Assembly: GCF_041379765.1 (NCBI RefSeq)
Contig: NZ_CP166919.1
Coordinates: 1,178,001-1,242,000, forward strand
Reading direction: 5' to 3'
DNA length: 64,000 nt
Source of the DNA: Thalassotalea sp. Sam97
Lineage (GTDB): Bacteria > Pseudomonadota > Gammaproteobacteria > Enterobacterales > Alteromonadaceae
Part shown: piece by piece, positions 35,085-43,573 of the stretch
How positions within the stretch are numbered: position 1 is the stretch's first letter
How the letters are laid out: each line of letters opens with the position of its first letter
Program-made: the position numbers and the translations under genes
The notes under the pieces: generated by a model
What the model saw: the letters and a program-made list of their open reading frames with translations, nothing else
Database searches by the model: none
What the model was told of the DNA's origin: nothing

Positions 35085-37412
35085 TTAGCTGATTTTCGAA
35101 ATAATTCTCGTCAGACGACGTACAATGATGGCAGCCATAGTGAGCCATAAAAGGTAATAGGCAGCCCCAGAGCCACTTGATTGATTACGTTGTACTAACG
35201 TTGTTGGCTCAACATCATCATCAATGACGGTTAGCTCGAGACTGGTTTGCTGATTTTCGCTAACAATACGCAGGGTATAAACATCATCACCATTGACCTT
35301 GTTATCGTCGCTAACCTCAAGCTCAATTGTCGCGCTGACTTGCCCATGCTTAAAAGTCAGCTGTTCACTCATCAATTTAAGTCGTGTATCTGTGCTGTCG
35401 TCACTCGCTAATTGAATCGTCGCGTTCAACTCACCGATGTTACCGCCCGGACGGTATAATGAAATCTCGTGCGTTTGGCTAGTCTCGAGCACATCCGTCG
35501 CTTGATTTCTAAATGCTACGCTGCCATTGCCTTGCTCATTTAGTGTTGGGTCGCTGTTCTGATTTAACTCTTCGATATTACTGACGCCGTCGTAGTCATA
35601 ATCGTTATTATCTTGGCTTTGGCTACAAGAGTTTGACATAACCAGTTGTTCGATATTCGCAAACTGTTGCAGGTATTGCTGCTGCCAGCAATAAACTGGG
35701 TTGTTCGCCACAGATAGGTAAAAAATAGGCTGCGGACGATGAAACAAAACCGAAATATCATCGATTTGGTTATGACTGAGGTTAAGCAGTTTAAGCTTGT
35801 TAAGGTTTTGTAGCGCGGTTATGTCGTGTAGTTGGCTATCGGTGATAGTTAAACGCTGTAAATTAAATAATGTGTCTATACCTTTTAAGCTGTTGACATC
35901 AGCATAAGCGCAGTCGAGTTGTGTCAACATACCTAAGTAATGTGGGTATGTTGGGTATTGCGCTGCCAAACAATCCTGCAAAGCAGTATTATCTTTTAGG
36001 CTGAAATTATCAGGTGTCAGGGTTAAATTGACTGGTAAAGAATGCATTTCAGCTGCTTGCCAGCGAACTTGATTAAGCGCTAAATTCGCATCCGCACTGG
36101 TTTGTGAGTATTGTGCGTCAATACCACATGGTAGATTAAAACATTGCTGGCGTGGATTGGAAAATTGCAATATCCGCCTAGTTGCTTGAAAGTCACTAAG
36201 GTAGGCCATCACCGTAACAAAATCATCTTCAACGCCATATCCGACGGCATAGTCATACGTCGCGCCAATAAATGGCGCTTGTCGCCTTGAGTGGCGTAAA
36301 CCTAATGTATGTCCTAATTCGTGAGCTAATATATAGCTGCTCATATCACTGTGCATAACAGCATACATACTGCGAGCATCTTTAATTAAATTACCATTGC
36401 TGCCGTTGATCCACGCGTATCCAGCGCTGTTATTAGTGGTTGGGTCGAGTAACAGTAAAACCAAATCAGCGGCGACCTCGTATCGTAGTTGCTCAATACT
36501 ATATTGCTGTTGCAAGCTGCCATAAGTGAGCGCCTCTAAGCTGTTCTTTAGTTGCCCGTCAAAATGAAAATCAACTTGCTGTTGGTAAGCAAAGTTGATT
36601 TGTAGATGAACATCGCTATTCGCAAAAATTTGGTTGGTTGCCGTTTGTAAGCTATCAAGCTTTAACGGTAAAAGGTTTTGGTAATATCGCTGAGTCGGCT
36701 CATCGTACAATACTAAAATGTCGATATTGGCAATATCACTATCATTGTAATTATCGGTGTTTAGGGGCGAGCCGATTATACTGGCAAACGGTTTATTGCT
36801 TTGAGCGTGATAACGCGGAGTGCCATACGCAGGGTAGTGCTCTGTTGTGTCGGCTACTGCAGTGTCATTATCGGTATTTTTGATTGTTGTCTCGGTCAGT
36901 ATAGACTGCTCATCACTTACCAACAGTTCGTAGTAACGATGGTTATACAAAATAGTTGCAAAGGCGCTATGAGATGATGCAGGTGTGTTATGTATATTGG
37001 CTGAGCTGGTTAGTTCGTGTGATGGACTGTGATTGTTGTTGGTTAAGGTTATGGTTATTAGCATGGATCCATTAGTGCGTAGCGCCACGCTGATATGGCG
37101 GCTATGATCATCATCTATGATTGAGGTAACGTGGCCTGTTATTAGACGTTGCTGTGGTAGTTCGATGCTAACGCTATCACCCAAGTGTAATTTGTGGAGT
37201 AATGTCTGATTAAATTCAAGCGAATAAGCGTGTTTGGTTTGCTGGCGACTAACGCTATCAGCATTAACTATAGATGAATGCACAGATGGCTGCGCATAAT
37301 CAACGGAAATGATGCGTTGGGAGTTGGTGTTTTCTAATGTCCAAAGTTTTGGCGCCGCTATCGCTGACGATATGGCGGCCACCACAAACAACAATAACAA
37401 CGCAAGTTGCAT
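35085..37412 (-). CDS. Secreted zinc metalloprotease with leucine-rich repeats and GlyGly-CTERM-like tail
   Basis: A 775-residue exported protein. After a signal peptide (cleavage near AISSAIA) comes a prodomain-like region, then a reprolysin-like catalytic domain with the zinc motif HELGHTLGLRH (His364, Glu365, His368, His374) and a Met-turn VMAYLSD. About 490-600 holds leucine-rich repeats (LQRLTITDSQLHDITAL, LKLLNLSHNQIDDISVL). A Calx-beta-like domain follows at about 640-735. The C-terminus has SSGSGAAYYLLW, a hydrophobic helix and VRRLTR, a GlyGly-CTERM-like sorting signal that rhombosortase would process. It is monocistronic. Confidence 0.82.
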   Translation of the reverse strand: MQLALLLLFVVAAISSAIAAPKLWTLENTNSQRIISVDYAQPSVHSSIVNADSVSRQQTKHAYSLEFNQTLLHKLHLGDSVSIELPQQRLITGHVTSIIDDDHSRHISVALRTNGSMLITITLTNNNHSPSHELTSSANIHNTPASSHSAFATILYNHRYYELLVSDEQSILTETTIKNTDNDTAVADTTEHYPAYGTPRYHAQSNKPFASIIGSPLNTDNYNDSDIANIDILVLYDEPTQRYYQNLLPLKLDSLQTATNQIFANSDVHLQINFAYQQQVDFHFDGQLKNSLEALTYGSLQQQYSIEQLRYEVAADLVLLLLDPTTNNSAGYAWINGSNGNLIKDARSMYAVMHSDMSSYILAHELGHTLGLRHSRRQAPFIGATYDYAVGYGVEDDFVTVMAYLSDFQATRRILQFSNPRQQCFNLPCGIDAQYSQTSADANLALNQVRWQAAEMHSLPVNLTLTPDNFSLKDNTALQDCLAAQYPTYPHYLGMLTQLDCAYADVNSLKGIDTLFNLQRLTITDSQLHDITALQNLNKLKLLNLSHNQIDDISVLFHRPQPIFYLSVANNPVYCWQQQYLQQFANIEQLVMSNSCSQSQDNNDYDYDGVSNIEELNQNSDPTLNEQGNGSVAFRNQATDVLETSQTHEISLYRPGGNIGELNATIQLASDDSTDTRLKLMSEQLTFKHGQVSATIELEVSDDNKVNGDDVYTLRIVSENQQTSLELTVIDDDVEPTTLVQRNQSSGSGAAYYLLWLTMAAIIVRRLTRIISKIS

Positions 37413-37634
37413 GAATTATCCAAACCTGAATACGAGCAATGCTCATTGAAACCTGTCGGCTATCGATGCATTCGCTATTGTTATTGTTGTTGGAATTCAT
37501 ACCGGCGCTATCGCGCTGTTATTATTTTTATAGGGAGTGCTTTGTTAAAACAATGCACCGAGCCTGTGGCTAATTTAACCTATAAAACCAGTATAGCTGA
37601 TGATTTTATTAGTGTTTTTTATTCGTACGCTTAA

Positions 37635-38633
37635 CTAACTTTTATTCAGGTCAACCACGTAACGGCCTTGCACGGTACCATCTAGAAATTTTGGTAAGAT
37701 AGCTAAAACCTCCTCTAATGATATGCAGTGGCTAAATGACGCTAGGTTATCAAGGTAATATTCATCACTGACTTTTTGCCAAAAGTAGCGCTTTTGTTGC
37801 AACGGAATATTTACTGAATCAACACCTAGCAAGGAAACGCCACGGGTAATAAATGGAAACACATTCAATTGAAAATTAACGCCTGCCGCTAAACCACAAG
37901 CAGAAACACCACCACCAGGTTTTAATTGTTTGACAATATTAGCAAGATAATCGCCGCCTAGGGTATCAATCGCATGCGCCCAAAGGCCACGCCCCATGGG
38001 TTTACTGCCAATTTCATTAATTTGATCTCGATGTAATACCTCAGAGGCGCCTAATTGTCGTAAATAGGCGTCGTCAGACTTGCCGGTATAGGCAATTATT
38101 TCAAAACCTAGTTTGTGTAAAATAGCGATAGTCATACTACCGACACCACCACTTGCGCCAGTTACTGCAACGGCACCATCGTTGGGCTTTGCGCCCATTA
38201 ATATCAGTTTATCGATACACATTGCGGCCGTAAGGCCACCTGTTCCATAGATCATGGCATCTTTAAGAGTTAAAGAGCTCGGGCAGGGAACAATCCAGTT
38301 TGCGGGTACGCTGATCCGTTGAGCCAAACCACCAGGTGTATTCATACCTAGATCGTAACCAAATACCAGTACCTTATCTCCTTGATTAAATTGACCTGTT
38401 GTATCGGACAAAACAACACCCGCAGCATCAATACCCGGCGTGTGCGGATAGTCTTTGGTCACTCCTTTATTTCCAAAGGCGGATAGCGCGTCTTTGTAGT
38501 TCAATGAAGAATATTGCACCTCAATAAGTACCTCATTATCTGGTAGGTCGCTTAATTGACGTTGTTTGATTGAGTGGAGATATTTATTATCGGTGGTTTC
38601 TTCTACCCATAACGCTTTGAACGTATCTGTCAT
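37635..38633 (-). CDS. AcuI/YhdH-family NADPH-dependent acryloyl-CoA reductase-like protein
   Basis: Zinc-free medium-chain dehydrogenase of 332 residues. The signature SSLNYKDALSAFGNKGVTK and HTPGIDAAGVV region fits YhdH/AcuI. The nucleotide-binding motif is TGASGGVGSMTIAIL, and the GRGLWAHAIDTLGGD and ACGLAAG segments are typical. AcuI reduces toxic acryloyl-CoA, which arises from DMSP in marine bacteria, but the family also includes general quinone-oxidoreductase-like members. I start at 38633, with AAGG 9 bases upstream. No DMSP genes are nearby. Confidence 0.82.
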   Translation of the reverse strand: MTDTFKALWVEETTDNKYLHSIKQRQLSDLPDNEVLIEVQYSSLNYKDALSAFGNKGVTKDYPHTPGIDAAGVVLSDTTGQFNQGDKVLVFGYDLGMNTPGGLAQRISVPANWIVPCPSSLTLKDAMIYGTGGLTAAMCIDKLILMGAKPNDGAVAVTGASGGVGSMTIAILHKLGFEIIAYTGKSDDAYLRQLGASEVLHRDQINEIGSKPMGRGLWAHAIDTLGGDYLANIVKQLKPGGGVSACGLAAGVNFQLNVFPFITRGVSLLGVDSVNIPLQQKRYFWQKVSDEYYLDNLASFSHCISLEEVLAILPKFLDGTVQGRYVVDLNKS

Positions 38634-38800
38634 TGTGAATGCCTTATTGGTCTGCAAGTTATATAGTCAACTGCTTATAAGCGTAGGCGGTTTTGTTGGT
38701 TTTTCGAGAGACACCATAACTCTATCATCAATAACCTAGCTTGATAATTCGTCATAAATTCGCCATGCTGTGATATATTGATTACCCATAACACATTGTA

Positions 38801-39229
38801 ATGATAGTCTTTTATTTAACTACCATAGGTGTCGTCACACTTTGTGTCGTCAGCCACTATGAAGCGCTTAGACTGTTGTCGAAAAAGCTACCTAATTTAC
38901 ATTACAAAAATAAGTACCAAATCGTCGTTGGCGTTATTGGTGCGCTGCTCGCTCATATCTTACAAATTTGGATTTTTGCTTTTGGCTATTACTTTATGTT
39001 GCAGAGCGAGCAATTAGGTAGCTTGCGGGGTAATTTCGATGGTAGTTTAATCGATTGTGCTTATTTTTCGATCACCAGTTTTACCACGGTCGGTTTTGGT
39101 GATATAGAACCGCTAGGCGTTATTCGATTTTATACAGGCATTGAAGCGCTAACGGGCTTGGTATTGATCACCTGGACTGCTTCGTTTCTATTTTTAGAAA
39201 TGCAACGTTATTGGAAGATAAATGACTAG
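38801..39229 (+). CDS. Small two-helix potassium-channel-like protein
   Basis: A 142-residue membrane protein with an N-terminal helix (2-18), a helix at about 41-65, a pore loop with the selectivity filter TTVGFGD (95-101), and a final helix (about 110-132). This is the ion-channel (Ion_trans_2) pattern of a 2TM potassium-type pore, without a regulatory domain. Its last codons overlap the start of the prenyltransferase gene by 8 bases, so both are translated from one message. Confidence 0.75.
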   Translation: MIVFYLTTIGVVTLCVVSHYEALRLLSKKLPNLHYKNKYQIVVGVIGALLAHILQIWIFAFGYYFMLQSEQLGSLRGNFDGSLIDCAYFSITSFTTVGFGDIEPLGVIRFYTGIEALTGLVLITWTASFLFLEMQRYWKIND

Positions 39230-40127
39230 CACGCAGCAAATGCTAGTGGCGGTGTTCAAATCAATGCGTTTACCTTTTGTTAGTCTCAGTGTGCTATGTG
39301 TGCTCGTGGCGTTTTCATTGGCACATTATCATCACGTTGAGTTAGAACTGGTCGATATGCTGATAATTACCGTTGGGGCTGTCGCCGCCCATATTGCCGT
39401 TAATACCTTAAATGAGTATCAAGATTATCGCAGCGGTTTAGATTTTCACACCAACAAAACACCATTTAGCGGTGGCAGTGGGGCGTTGATTGCTTACCCT
39501 CTCGCTGACAAGTGGGTATTAATTATGACCGCACTGTCGCTCGTCATCTGCGTCTTGATTGGTGGCTACTTTGTGTATAAGCAAGGCTGGTACATTGTTC
39601 CGTTTGGCGTCATTGGTATTGCGATTATTGTCTTGTATACCCGCTACTTAAACAGTCACCCTTTGCTTTGTTTAATCGCACCTGGTTTAGCATTTGGTGG
39701 TTTAATGTTTATTGCGAGTAATTTGCTGTTAACCGGTAGTGTGTCACTTGCAAGCCTGCTATTGGCAAGTATTATCAGCTTACTTGTTTCCAATATTTTA
39801 TTACTTAATCAGTTTCCTGACGCTGACATTGACAAGCAATTTGGCCGTAATCACGTGGTGATTGCCTATGGTGAGCAAAAGGCGTTAACCATTTATATGT
39901 GTTTTTGGCTTTTAGCGGTGTCGCTGCTCGTTATCTCAGTTGTAATGGCCGTACTCCCCACAATGATGTTGTTGACGTTGCTACCACTGGCAATTGGTAT
40001 TCGAATTTTTAATGGGGTGAGAAGGGCTGACTCGCAACAGAAATTAGTGATTTGCCTTGCTTGGAATATTATCATGGCCAATAGCGCTTTATTAACTATG
40101 AGCACGTCACTGTGGCTTGGCAAATAG
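39222..40127 (+). CDS. UbiA-family prenyltransferase (MenA-like)
   Basis: A 301-residue integral membrane protein with about nine helices. The two aspartate-rich motifs of UbiA enzymes are visible: NTLNEYQDYRSGLD (near 62-75) and NQFPDADIDKQFGRNH (near 192-207). The GG-rich PFSGGSGAL following the first motif resembles MenA-like dihydroxynaphthoate prenyltransferases. The aromatic acceptor cannot be assigned, and no menaquinone genes are nearby. It overlaps the channel-like gene by 8 bases, a coupling I do not recognise from elsewhere. Confidence 0.8.
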   Translation: MTSTQQMLVAVFKSMRLPFVSLSVLCVLVAFSLAHYHHVELELVDMLIITVGAVAAHIAVNTLNEYQDYRSGLDFHTNKTPFSGGSGALIAYPLADKWVLIMTALSLVICVLIGGYFVYKQGWYIVPFGVIGIAIIVLYTRYLNSHPLLCLIAPGLAFGGLMFIASNLLLTGSVSLASLLLASIISLLVSNILLLNQFPDADIDKQFGRNHVVIAYGEQKALTIYMCFWLLAVSLLVISVVMAVLPTMMLLTLLPLAIGIRIFNGVRRADSQQKLVICLAWNIIMANSALLTMSTSLWLGK

Positions 40128-40132
40128 TGCTG

Positions 40133-40150
40133 AAGATCAACACGCTCTAA
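40133..40150. repeat. Solitary end of the 56-kb palindromic element
   Basis: AAGATCAACACGCTCTAA is identical over 18 bases to the right end of the element at 56352-56618. No partner end is found close by. It covers the last codons (Arg-Ala-Cys) and the stop codon of the leftward hydrolase gene. Confidence 0.6.
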
Positions 40151-41186
40151 AATGATTATCTTCATTGACCAAATAGAATAAGCAGTCATTGCGAGCAATA
40201 TCTGCTTGTCGCGTAGCCATAAAAATTCTGATAGGACGCTTAGGTAATAATTGATTGCCACGTAAGTGAAAATACGCATTAATTTGTTCGATACCATTGG
40301 CGTCGAGCAAAGTTAAATTGTCGAGTCCGTGATGATCCACCCATCCCAACATTTGTTCAGCATAAACAATTCCAAAATTGTGCTGTTCAATATGGTCTAT
40401 GAGGGTCACCCCTGCTTCACCCAAATCAATATCGGCATAATGCAATGGTATGTGATTTTTGATTTGTAAACGTAATGGATTTAAATAGATCCCCACTGGG
40501 TTTTGTTGGTGACAGTTTTGTATATTGTCCCAATGAGCTAATTTGCTTATGCCTAAATAGGCCACCTCATGTGACTGCGCGTCTTGGCTTCCACCGCATT
40601 CTATCGTAATCGTCGGGCAGCCGAAATCTTGCTCCATCAATGCGCCTAAACGAATTTGCGACAATATCAGGGCGTGACAAAATAACGAGGTTATCGATAA
40701 GGCCATTTCATTTTTCATTATCGACACGGAAAACGCCGGGCTGAAGCCTGATGTGTTGTGCAAATCGACTACAACTTCGGGGGTTACTTCGCTAATAGCT
40801 TCGGCAATAAGCTTTGCACGCTGCACATAACCCGCCTTGCCATTTTGATTAAAACAACGATTTAAATCTTCGCCACCAGGTAAGTAGCGATGAGAAAACC
40901 TAGGTCGCAATGTTGCCGCTTCAATAGAGCAAATGATAAAACGCACGTTGGTTATCGGCCGGCTACCGCCATTTAGTGAGGTTAAAAAGCGGTGACAAGC
41001 GATCAACCCTGACGGTTCATTGCCGTGTATCAAGGTGACGATAACCCGCGTTCTATGTTGTTGCTGACCGGAAATATCGATCACCGTAGGCGCACACAAG
41101 CTTAACAAAAACTGTTCATAATCGGCTTTTAGCGTTTGCATATCCGGATCTTTTAAATAGACAATTTCTGAGTAAGCTACATCCAT
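40137..41186 (-). CDS. Succinylglutamate desuccinylase/aspartoacylase-family hydrolase
   Basis: Zinc carboxypeptidase-fold amidohydrolase of 349 residues. The family motifs are the zinc-binding LIHGNEPSG with an invariant Glu, the DLNRCF substrate segment and VVDLHNTSG with the third ligand. I start at 41186 where GGGAG is 5 bases upstream, not at the ATG 12 bases earlier. The gene overlaps the end of the GCS2-type ligase, so the two are coupled. The pairing of an amide-forming ligase with an amide-cleaving enzyme suggests a small metabolic module of unknown substrate. Its last three codons and stop are provided by a mobile-element end. Confidence 0.8.
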   Translation of the reverse strand: MDVAYSEIVYLKDPDMQTLKADYEQFLLSLCAPTVIDISGQQQHRTRVIVTLIHGNEPSGLIACHRFLTSLNGGSRPITNVRFIICSIEAATLRPRFSHRYLPGGEDLNRCFNQNGKAGYVQRAKLIAEAISEVTPEVVVDLHNTSGFSPAFSVSIMKNEMALSITSLFCHALILSQIRLGALMEQDFGCPTITIECGGSQDAQSHEVAYLGISKLAHWDNIQNCHQQNPVGIYLNPLRLQIKNHIPLHYADIDLGEAGVTLIDHIEQHNFGIVYAEQMLGWVDHHGLDNLTLLDANGIEQINAYFHLRGNQLLPKRPIRIFMATRQADIARNDCLFYLVNEDNHFRAC

Positions 41187-42652
41187 ATTCGCTCCCATTG
41201 ATGTAACGGCTTATGGCTTTGGTATTGCTGCAAGTAGTGCTTGGTTAGTAAATGTAACGCATCCTCTTTATTATGGTGTTGCAGAAAATAATCTAACGTT
41301 TTACGTTGCCAGCGGGCACCTGTAAGTGAGTGTTGTAGTCGATTTTCAATGATACCTAAGTAATAATTGCGCTCTTGTTCACTGATGCCAATATCTGCAA
41401 GTCCTTGGTGAGCGTATTGCAAACATGAAGCGATGACTTCGCTGATCGGTGTCATATGCAGTTGATATTTATGATATAACGGCCAAAATATTTGCGCTTC
41501 TAAACCATGCTGCGCAGCCCGATAAAAATTATATTCAGCGTACTTAAATGGCATGATGGCAATAATATCTTGGCTGTGTTTTTGCATACCAACCGCCAAA
41601 CCAATAGCAAAAGCCGCGTTGGCGAGCATGTCTTCGACACTAGGGCCAGAGGGGATCGCACGAAATTCAATACGCATATGACCATTGCCATGATGATCGT
41701 AAACAGGACGATGCCATGGCCAGAGTGTGCCCATATGTAAAGACAATTCGTGCAGCTTGGGCAGACCGTTGCGGGTTTGTTTAGGAAAACACATGGGAAT
41801 TATCGGCGGATATAACGCTATGGCTTCGGCAAACAATTGCCAAACGCTATCGCGTAGCCAACCGCAACCGTAACTAACCCGAGCCGGTTGTTGGCTGTCG
41901 TTAGTGCTGGCGTGACGCACATCAATAGATTGCTTAAATAAAGCAATGCGGGTTTCATCCCATAATTGGTGCCCGAGAAATATTGGTGAGTTGGCACCAA
42001 TCGCTGTGATCAATGGCAACGTCAGTTGAGCAGCATTAAAAACCGCTGAAAACTGCTCAGGTTTAAGCATTAGGTGCAGCTGAAAAGAGGTATTGGCTCC
42101 TTCGGCGCAAATGTTGGAAAACCGTGTTTTGAGTGGCTCTTTACCATTAATATTAACTGAAAAGTCAGAGCCTCGTTGCTGGCGTAAAAACTTACCTAAG
42201 CAACGGTATCGCTCAAGCGGCGTCATACACTGCTCTGTCAATTGTGCTTTCGTCAGGGTGGGTAAGATACCTATGGGGATAGCATGCCCGCCTCGGCGCT
42301 GAGTTATCGCGGCGAGTTTAGCCAACTTACTATCAAGCTCTGCTTTGAGGGCTGAAAACGGCGAAGCGGTCTGTAGTACCGGGGCTAAGTTTAATTCGAT
42401 ATTGTATTGGTTTAGCTCTGGTGTAAATTGTTCATCATTAAGATCCGCCAATACCTGTTGATTGATGCACAATGGCTCGCCTTGGTTATCCACTAAATAT
42501 AGCTCTAATTCAGCCCCTAACTTTAAGGGCTCTTGGCCAAACGTTGGGTGCTTGAGGACCTGTTTTAGCTGATCCAGTTGTTGGTAGAGCACTTGCGAAA
42601 ATTGGCTGAAATCTTGTTGTTGCCAATTGCGTTGTTGTACGTTTTGTCCCAT
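41177..42652 (-). CDS. GCS2-type glutamate-cysteine ligase-like enzyme
   Basis: A 491-residue member of the GCS2 (EgtA/YbdK-like) carboxylate-amine ligase group, glutamine-synthetase fold. LGAELELYLVD near the start holds the metal-binding glutamates; EGANTSFQLHL and GNGHMRIEFRAIPSGPS are further core motifs. Whether it makes gamma-glutamylcysteine or another gamma-glutamyl product is not decided by sequence. I use ATG 42652, which has GGAG 6 bases upstream; longer frames reach into the palindromic element next door. It is followed without a gap by the aspartoacylase-like hydrolase. Confidence 0.75.
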   Translation of the reverse strand: MGQNVQQRNWQQQDFSQFSQVLYQQLDQLKQVLKHPTFGQEPLKLGAELELYLVDNQGEPLCINQQVLADLNDEQFTPELNQYNIELNLAPVLQTASPFSALKAELDSKLAKLAAITQRRGGHAIPIGILPTLTKAQLTEQCMTPLERYRCLGKFLRQQRGSDFSVNINGKEPLKTRFSNICAEGANTSFQLHLMLKPEQFSAVFNAAQLTLPLITAIGANSPIFLGHQLWDETRIALFKQSIDVRHASTNDSQQPARVSYGCGWLRDSVWQLFAEAIALYPPIIPMCFPKQTRNGLPKLHELSLHMGTLWPWHRPVYDHHGNGHMRIEFRAIPSGPSVEDMLANAAFAIGLAVGMQKHSQDIIAIMPFKYAEYNFYRAAQHGLEAQIFWPLYHKYQLHMTPISEVIASCLQYAHQGLADIGISEQERNYYLGIIENRLQHSLTGARWQRKTLDYFLQHHNKEDALHLLTKHYLQQYQSHKPLHQWERIWM

Positions 42653-42680
42653 GGCAAGCTCCATTGTTGACGATAGTCTT

Positions 42681-42945
42681 ATACCAATCACATTAAGTTA
42701 TTGCTCACTCAGTGAGAATTTAAAGGCTTTTAGGCAAGGCTTTGATTGCAGAGAATGGTTACTCCATTGTCAAAATCATTTACGCAGTATAAAAGCCTTT
42801 AAAACTCACCCGTAGGGCGTTTACCAGAGGCCCATTTACGGCCCTATATTTCATTAATATAGAATGACTATATCAATGAAATCTATGTTGTAACTGAACC
42901 TCTGCCCTAACTCTGAGTTGGGCACAAACTTAGTGTGATTGGTAT
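42681..42945. mobile_element. MITE-like palindromic element A (about 265 bp)
   Basis: The ends are inverted repeats: ATACCAATCACATTAAGTT at the left and its complement with one mismatch at 42927-42945. Inside are nested inverted repeats, including TTTAAAGGCTTTTA against TAAAAGCCTTTAAA and a near-perfect ATTTCATT...AATGAAAT hairpin with ATATAG/CTATAT. No coding capacity is seen. It abuts the start of the GCS2-type gene, within which the first ATG of the long frame would lie. Boundaries and target duplication are uncertain. Confidence 0.7.
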
Positions 42946-43239
42946 TATCTTGCCAAACTCAGTTTAGTAATGGTTTGATCAAAATCAATTAACTATTCGT
43001 TTACATGGTTGGTGCCTTGACCGAGAAGTAACAAAGGTCAAAAGAAAAATGAGCGTTGATGTTATTGGGCTGACTCACTAAGTATGAGCAATGATTAAAC
43101 GGGATTAAATTAACGTGCTAATTTGCGCAGACATGGACGAGACGTGGACGATAAAGGGGATTGAGTGGCAGCAAACCAAACAACAATGTGAGCTGATGTT
43201 TAGCTTGCTAACCGTAAAATGCGCCACATGATCTACGTT
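42946..43239. other. Intergenic region without a supported gene
   Basis: These 294 bases lie between element A and the leftward DUF3301 gene's end. A 38-codon rightward frame at 43115-43231 starts with GTG but has no good ribosome site or recognised product, so I do not call it. Confidence 0.4.
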
Positions 43240-43545
43240 TTAAATTTTATAGGGTGGCAATATAAAATCTTTTACGCTTTTATTATTCATAATCAAAGTG
43301 CCTTGGTATGCACTTTCGCCATCACCCGAAAATTCGAATACAAACTCACAGCGAATAAAAATACCGCGTCGTTTATTACATGCAATGCGAGTGGCTTGTC
43401 GCGCAATGCTGATGTATTGCAAGCGATGTTGTTTGCAGTACTGCTGACACACCGTTCGTGCTCGTTCAGCGATATCACGAATATAAAATGTGTAACCAAC
43501 GACGAGGGCGATCGCTAATAACAAATATATGTCTGAAAGTACCAT
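43240..43545 (-). CDS. DUF3301 family protein
   Basis: A 101-residue protein with an N-terminal membrane helix (about 3-21, SDIYLLLAIALVVGYTFYI), then a basic cysteine-containing segment (CQQYCKQH, RIACNKRRG) and a beta-rich C-terminus with CEFVFEFSGDGESAYQG. This pattern matches the small DUF3301 family of gammaproteobacteria, which usually sits beside DUF3549 and truC, as here. Function unknown. Confidence 0.75.
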   Translation of the reverse strand: MVLSDIYLLLAIALVVGYTFYIRDIAERARTVCQQYCKQHRLQYISIARQATRIACNKRRGIFIRCEFVFEFSGDGESAYQGTLIMNNKSVKDFILPPYKI

Positions 43546-43573
43546 GTAACGTCCTGTTTATTCGTGTTATTTA

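Noticed and set aside
37407..37634. A 75-codon rightward frame upstream of the metalloprotease start
   Set aside because: No ribosome site or domain; it lies in the promoter region between two leftward genes.
43115..43231. A 38-codon rightward frame starting with GTG, MLICADMDETWTIKGIEW
   Set aside because: No good ribosome site, no recognised family, and it lies in a non-coding gap near a mobile element.
43219..43518. A 99-codon rightward frame over the DUF3301 gene
   Set aside because: It is antisense to a conserved family gene and lacks any recognisable feature.
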